Shown piece by piece: positions 60,335-64,000 of a stretch of 64,000 nucleotides of DNA. The notes beneath the pieces are model-generated. The model did not search any database. It saw only the letters and a program-made list of their open reading frames with translations, and had not been told where the DNA came from. Both the position numbers and the translations under genes were made by a program. The DNA is from Odontocerum albicorne (taxonomy: Eukaryota; Arthropoda; Insecta; Trichoptera; Odontoceridae). The first letter of the stretch is position 1. Each line of letters begins with the position of its first letter. The stretch spans positions 18,530,747-18,594,746 of the forward strand of contig OX463865.1 in the NCBI GenBank assembly GCA_949825065.1. The letters run 5' to 3'.

Positions 60335-61320
60335 TGCAAAAAAATCAAAACGTTTTGAGAGTGATATTAGAAACCTATCGTAACCTATCTCTATTGTCAA
60401 GTGGATGTTGCGAGTGACCTTCAAATCGACTAGTGAGGTTATGTCAGTGTTCCGGTGGCATGTCTCTGCCAAGGGGTCGACACTTGCAAAGGATGCCTCT
60501 GCTCGGTTTCAGAACCATTGTCACGGTTCATTTTGATGCCCATGCGAACTTTAATTTCACCAGAGGCTAAATGATTGGTGGGCATCACAAAGACGAAAGG
60601 GCACGGAATGACAATGGCATAAGAATGATGAAATTAGCAATTTTACAGTTTTAGAATTGGAGAAACTGCCATATGTTCCCCATATATAGGACAAGGATAA
60701 ATTGCTTCCTCATTAAGTTGTCAAGCTGAAGAGACCTAAGGAATGTGCAAACCTAACATGCTTCAAAAGCTTTTCAATGGCTCCATAAACTTTCAGCTTA
60801 CATCTGCAAACAGGAGTCTCCTTGACAAATCAAAATCAAGCTGTTGAACATGTTTGATGCATGCGAATAGAGATCACATTGAGGATGATTGGCCGGTCCA
60901 CCGCAAGGGCACTGTGGATTCTGCAACCATGTCCTCGAGATATACTCCCGAGGCCTCTTCACTTCAGTCTTTAAGTAATGCCCTGATCTTATTTTCTTTC
61001 GCTAGCAGAAGTTTGTAGGACCTCCACTGTATGTCCAGTAATGTTCAAGAGGACGGAGAGATTTCATGAAATTATTTAATAATACAATGACAATTTATAT
61101 AGCGCTTTTCAGAGAGCAAACTATCCTCAAGGCCGCTCCAACTCTGGATTCGAACCTTCTCAATTAGTGAATCAGGCAAACCAGAATAAATAGAATTGGT
61201 TACAATAATCCAGATGCAACACACAAATGACTTAAAAAGATTTTTATTTCCCTTATTGGAAGACATTAACGTACAAATTTTAACTCTCTAAGACTATAGA
61301 AACCTGAAGAAATCGTACAA
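60335..61320. other. Stretch without a supported gene
   Basis: A TTTATATAGCGCTTTTCAGA block near 61091, followed by GGCCGCTCCAACTCTGGATT, resembles dispersed SINE/LINE tails seen in many animals. Nothing else is supported. Confidence 0.35.
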
Positions 61321-61324
61321 CCAA

Positions 61325-62738
61325 TTTGTCTATCGAAGGAGAGCTTACTATCAAGACAGGACACCAAGATATTTGTCTATCGAAGGAGAGATTACTATTA
61401 AGACAGGACACCAAGATATTTGTCTATCGAAGGAGAGCTTACTATCAAGACAGGACACCAAGATATTTGTCTATCGAAGGGGAGCTTACTATCAAGACAG
61501 GACACAAAGATATTTGTCTATCGAAGGAGAGCTTACTATCAAGACAGGACACCAAAATATTTGTCTATCGAAGGAGAGCTTACTATCAAGACAGGACACC
61601 AAGATATTTGTCTATCGAATGAGAGCTTACTATCAAGACAGGACACCAAGATATTTGTCTATCGAAGGAGAGCTTACTATCAAGACAGGACACCAAGATA
61701 TTTGTCTATCGAAGGAGAGCTTACTATCAAGACAGGACACCAAGATATTTGTCTATCGAAGGAGAGCTTACTATCAAGACAGGACACCAAGATATTTGTC
61801 TATCGAAGGAGAGCTTACTATCAAGACAGGACACCAAGATATTTGTCTATCGAAGGAGAGCTTACTATCAAGACAGGACACCAAGATATTTGTCTATCGA
61901 AGGAGAGCTTACTATCAAGACAGGACACCAAGATATTTGTCTATCGAAGGAGAGCTTACTATCAAGACAGGACACCAAGATATTTGTCTATCGAATGAGA
62001 GCTTACTATCAAGACAGGACACCAAGATATTTGTCTATCGAAGGAGAGCTTACTATCAAGACAGGACACAAAGATATTTGTCTATCGAAGGAGAGCTTAC
62101 TATCAAGACAGGACACCAAGATATTTGTCTATCGAAGGAGAGCTTACTATCAAGACAGGACACCAAGATATTTGTCTATCGAAGGAGAGCTTACTATCAA
62201 GACAGGACACCAAGATATTTGTCTATCGAATGAGAGCTTACTATCAAGACAGGACACCAAGATATTTGTCTATCGAAGGAGAGCTTACTATCAAGACAGG
62301 ACACCAAGATATTTGTCTATCGAAGGAGAGCTTACTATCAAGACAGGACACCAAGATATTTGTCTATCGAAGGAGAGCTTACTATCAAGACAGGACACCA
62401 AGATATTTGTCTATCGAATGAGAGCTTACTATCAAGACAGGACACCAAGATATTTGTCTATCGAAGGAGAGCTTACTATCAAGACAGGACACCAAGATAT
62501 TTGTCTATCGAAGGAGAGCTTACTATCAAGACAGGACACCAAGATATTTGTCTATCGAAGGAGAGCTTACTATCAAGACAGGACACCAAGATATTTGTCT
62601 ATCGAAGGAGAGCTTACTATCAAGACAGGACACCAAGATATTTGTCTATCGAAGGAGAGCTTACTATCAAGACAGGACACCAAGATATTTGTCTATCGAA
62701 GGAGAGCTTACTATCAAGACAGGACACCAAGATATTTG
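61325..62738. repeat. Minisatellite, 47-bp unit, about 30 copies, very homogeneous
   Basis: CTATCGAAGGAGAGCTTACT, ATCAAGACAGGACACCAAGA and TATTTGT repeat with very few substitutions. The marker variant CGAATGAGAG recurs at about 61617, 61993, 62228 and 62416, at whole multiples of 47 bp. No stop occurs in any plus frame, so a 362-codon frame rotates through all three frames. This is not a gene. Confidence 0.97.
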
Positions 62739-62924
62739 ATACTATCTTTAGGAAAGATACCGACATCTATAACTAATAAAGCAAACCCATCGAGGTGTTG
62801 TTTTTCGAAAATTTCATTTTACTTGGATTTAATTTAAATTTATTTCTTATCACCCAATTTGAGAAAGCAGTTACAAGTGTACTGTTTAGAATTTTTATTA
62901 TACATGCAATATGATAGTTCACAA

Positions 62925-63420
62925 CACTATTCTGGTACTAACTTTGATGTATGGAAGTGAAACGTGGACGTGGAATAAACTGAAAAGACCCGAATTAATG
63001 CTATAGGATTGCGTGCACTGAGAAGAATAGATGGGATGGTAATGTATGACAAAATACAGAATAAAGTGACTAAGGATGAATGCGAACTAAGGCTGATGTA
63101 TTAAGTAAAATGAAGAAAAGCACTCAAAGATGGTTTGAGTATATAGAACGAATGAATGAAGAGTGACAAAACAAATATAGTGTAAATTTGAGTGACAGGC
63201 GTAGTAGAGGAAGACTAAGGAAAGTATGATCAATGGAATGATATATTTTGAAAGAAGGAAATGTAGTCAGTGAAATCGTCGGAGCTGTATGAGGTGTACG
63301 GATGCTGAAGAGGCGAAAGATTTTCAGCGATAGGTTTTCTGGTAGGATTGGAAGCGCTCTCTCCTCTATGCCTACTCCAGCAGAGAGACAGCGTGATGTA
63401 ATGTATGTATACCCTACATT
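62925..63420 (+). pseudogene. RTE-like LINE 3' fragment with ATGTATGT tail
   Basis: ILVLTLMYGSETWTW, LRALRRIDGMVMYDKIQN and the family 3' end CGCTCTCTCCTCTATGCCTA, then GAGAGACAGCGTGATGTAAT. Best-preserved end of the 16741 family. Confidence 0.7.
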
Positions 63421-63423
63421 TTA

Positions 63424-63755
63424 GTAAATGTCGTCGTTGCAGGCCCTCAAAGTCGAGGTTCCCCTCGACATTCCAATGATAATTAAGTTGAAAAGCTAAG
63501 CTGTGCTGTGGAGTTTTCTTTTTGCTTCTTTCTATATTTTTCTCTTCCTTAAGAGTGTGAGTCGTTGCACACCAGCAAACGAACAAGCCACACCGCTGTA
63601 CTGGATCCGATGGCACACCGAAGTGAGACGATCTGAACACACCGGCATGGTTTTTTCCATTATTTTAAAGAAAAGATTGACCGAAGTCATAAGTTTTCTT
63701 ATACCCCAAATACTAGGCGGAAAAAAGCCTGTGTCATTTGAGGGGAGTAACACAG
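63424..63755 (-). mobile_element. SINE family 2 copy (minus strand)
   Basis: GTCGAGGTTCCCCTCGACAT, GATCCGATGGCACACCGAAG and TGTCATTTGAGGGGAGTAAC are the inverse of the 24750 element; tRNA head missing. Confidence 0.75.
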
Positions 63756-63837
63756 GAAATACATGATAGTGTTGATTAGTTTATTTGCATTATTTCCAAA
63801 CTGAGGAGAGGAGAGAATACATGCCCACAATTCATAG

Positions 63838-63904
63838 GAAGAGAGAGAGAAAGAGAGAAGACATGGCCACACTTGATAGGAAGAGAGAGAGAGAGAGAGA
63901 GAGA
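63838..63904. repeat. GA-rich simple repeat
   Basis: Runs of GAGAGA around two GGAAGAGAGAGA blocks and ACATGGCCACAC, itself a partial duplication of 63790-63840. Confidence 0.9.
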
Positions 63905-64000
63905 AATAAACTATTTTATTTTTATTCGTTTTGTGGATAGTATTTTGTTTTTTAATTAAATAAAACACTTTAGTATCGTATCAACATAAAACACTTTAGT

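Noticed and set aside
61373..62837. 362- and 286-codon frames as genes
   Set aside because: A 47-bp unit without stops rotates through three frames, and all plus frames are open.
1..64000. CRISPR arrays
   Set aside because: The direct repeats are head-to-tail without unique spacers, and the organism is eukaryotic.

Overview
This window is nuclear DNA from an AT-rich, intron-containing arthropod genome, most likely an insect and possibly a lepidopteran. The evidence is GT-AG introns, TATA/initiator promoters, tRNA-derived SINEs, and Jockey, RTE-like, Penelope, mariner, Tc1, hAT and piggyBac-type relics. The lepidopteran guess is weak. I see no bacterial operons, CRISPR, rRNA or functional tRNA. 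Roughly a quarter of the window is tandem arrays, and much of the rest is transposable-element debris.

The only host genes I can assemble are three small secreted Kazal-type (vasotab-like) protease-inhibitor genes, each with three exons. Gene K1 is on the minus strand (exons 21166-21196, 10386-10538, 7543-7598; 79 aa). K2 is on the plus strand (28745-28772, 31618-31794, 37599-37639; 81 aa). K3 is on the plus strand (48736-48763, 50308-50472, 52547-52581; 75 aa). All three share two phase-1 introns at equivalent places, a signal peptide split by intron 1, and six cysteines in the mature part. They form a dispersed paralogous cluster whose introns are swollen by repeats. One orphan coding exon of unknown function lies at 60097-60333 (minus).

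Layout: 1-6190 carries tandem arrays with periods of about 152, 61, 33, 31 and 99 bp and one copy of a TIR element here called MITE-A. 7543-21196 is gene K1; its intron 2 holds a 2.2-kb array of 20-bp units, and its 10.6-kb intron 1 holds an apparently intact Jockey-type LINE (11155-16519, both ORFs open) inside Tc1-like TIRs, a fold-back MITE, a mariner, a TTAA element and a MITE-A carrying an LTR. 21500-28515 holds inverted 21-bp arrays, a 35-bp array broken by SINEs, and a 45-copy 48-bp array ending about 200 bp before K2. K2 introns (28773-37598) hold SINE, RTE-like, piggyBac-type, Penelope, 73-bp satellite and hAT-like sequence. 37885-48600 is a dense nest: a hAT with a perfect 8-bp TSD, RTE-like RT fragments, a 203-bp array, a solo LTR, a fold-back mariner, a mariner N-terminus fused to a 59-bp array grown from a small MITE, and a non-LTR fragment. 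K3 (48736-52581) again has MITE-A, SINE, hAT-like and mariner pieces in its introns. 53340-63970 holds RTE-like fragments, a mariner deletion derivative, AT-rich arrays, the orphan exon, a very homogeneous 47-bp array and GA-rich simple repeats.

The annotated coding potential therefore falls into a secreted inhibitor family and selfish elements. Most long open frames in the window are by-products of arrays whose units lack stop codons.
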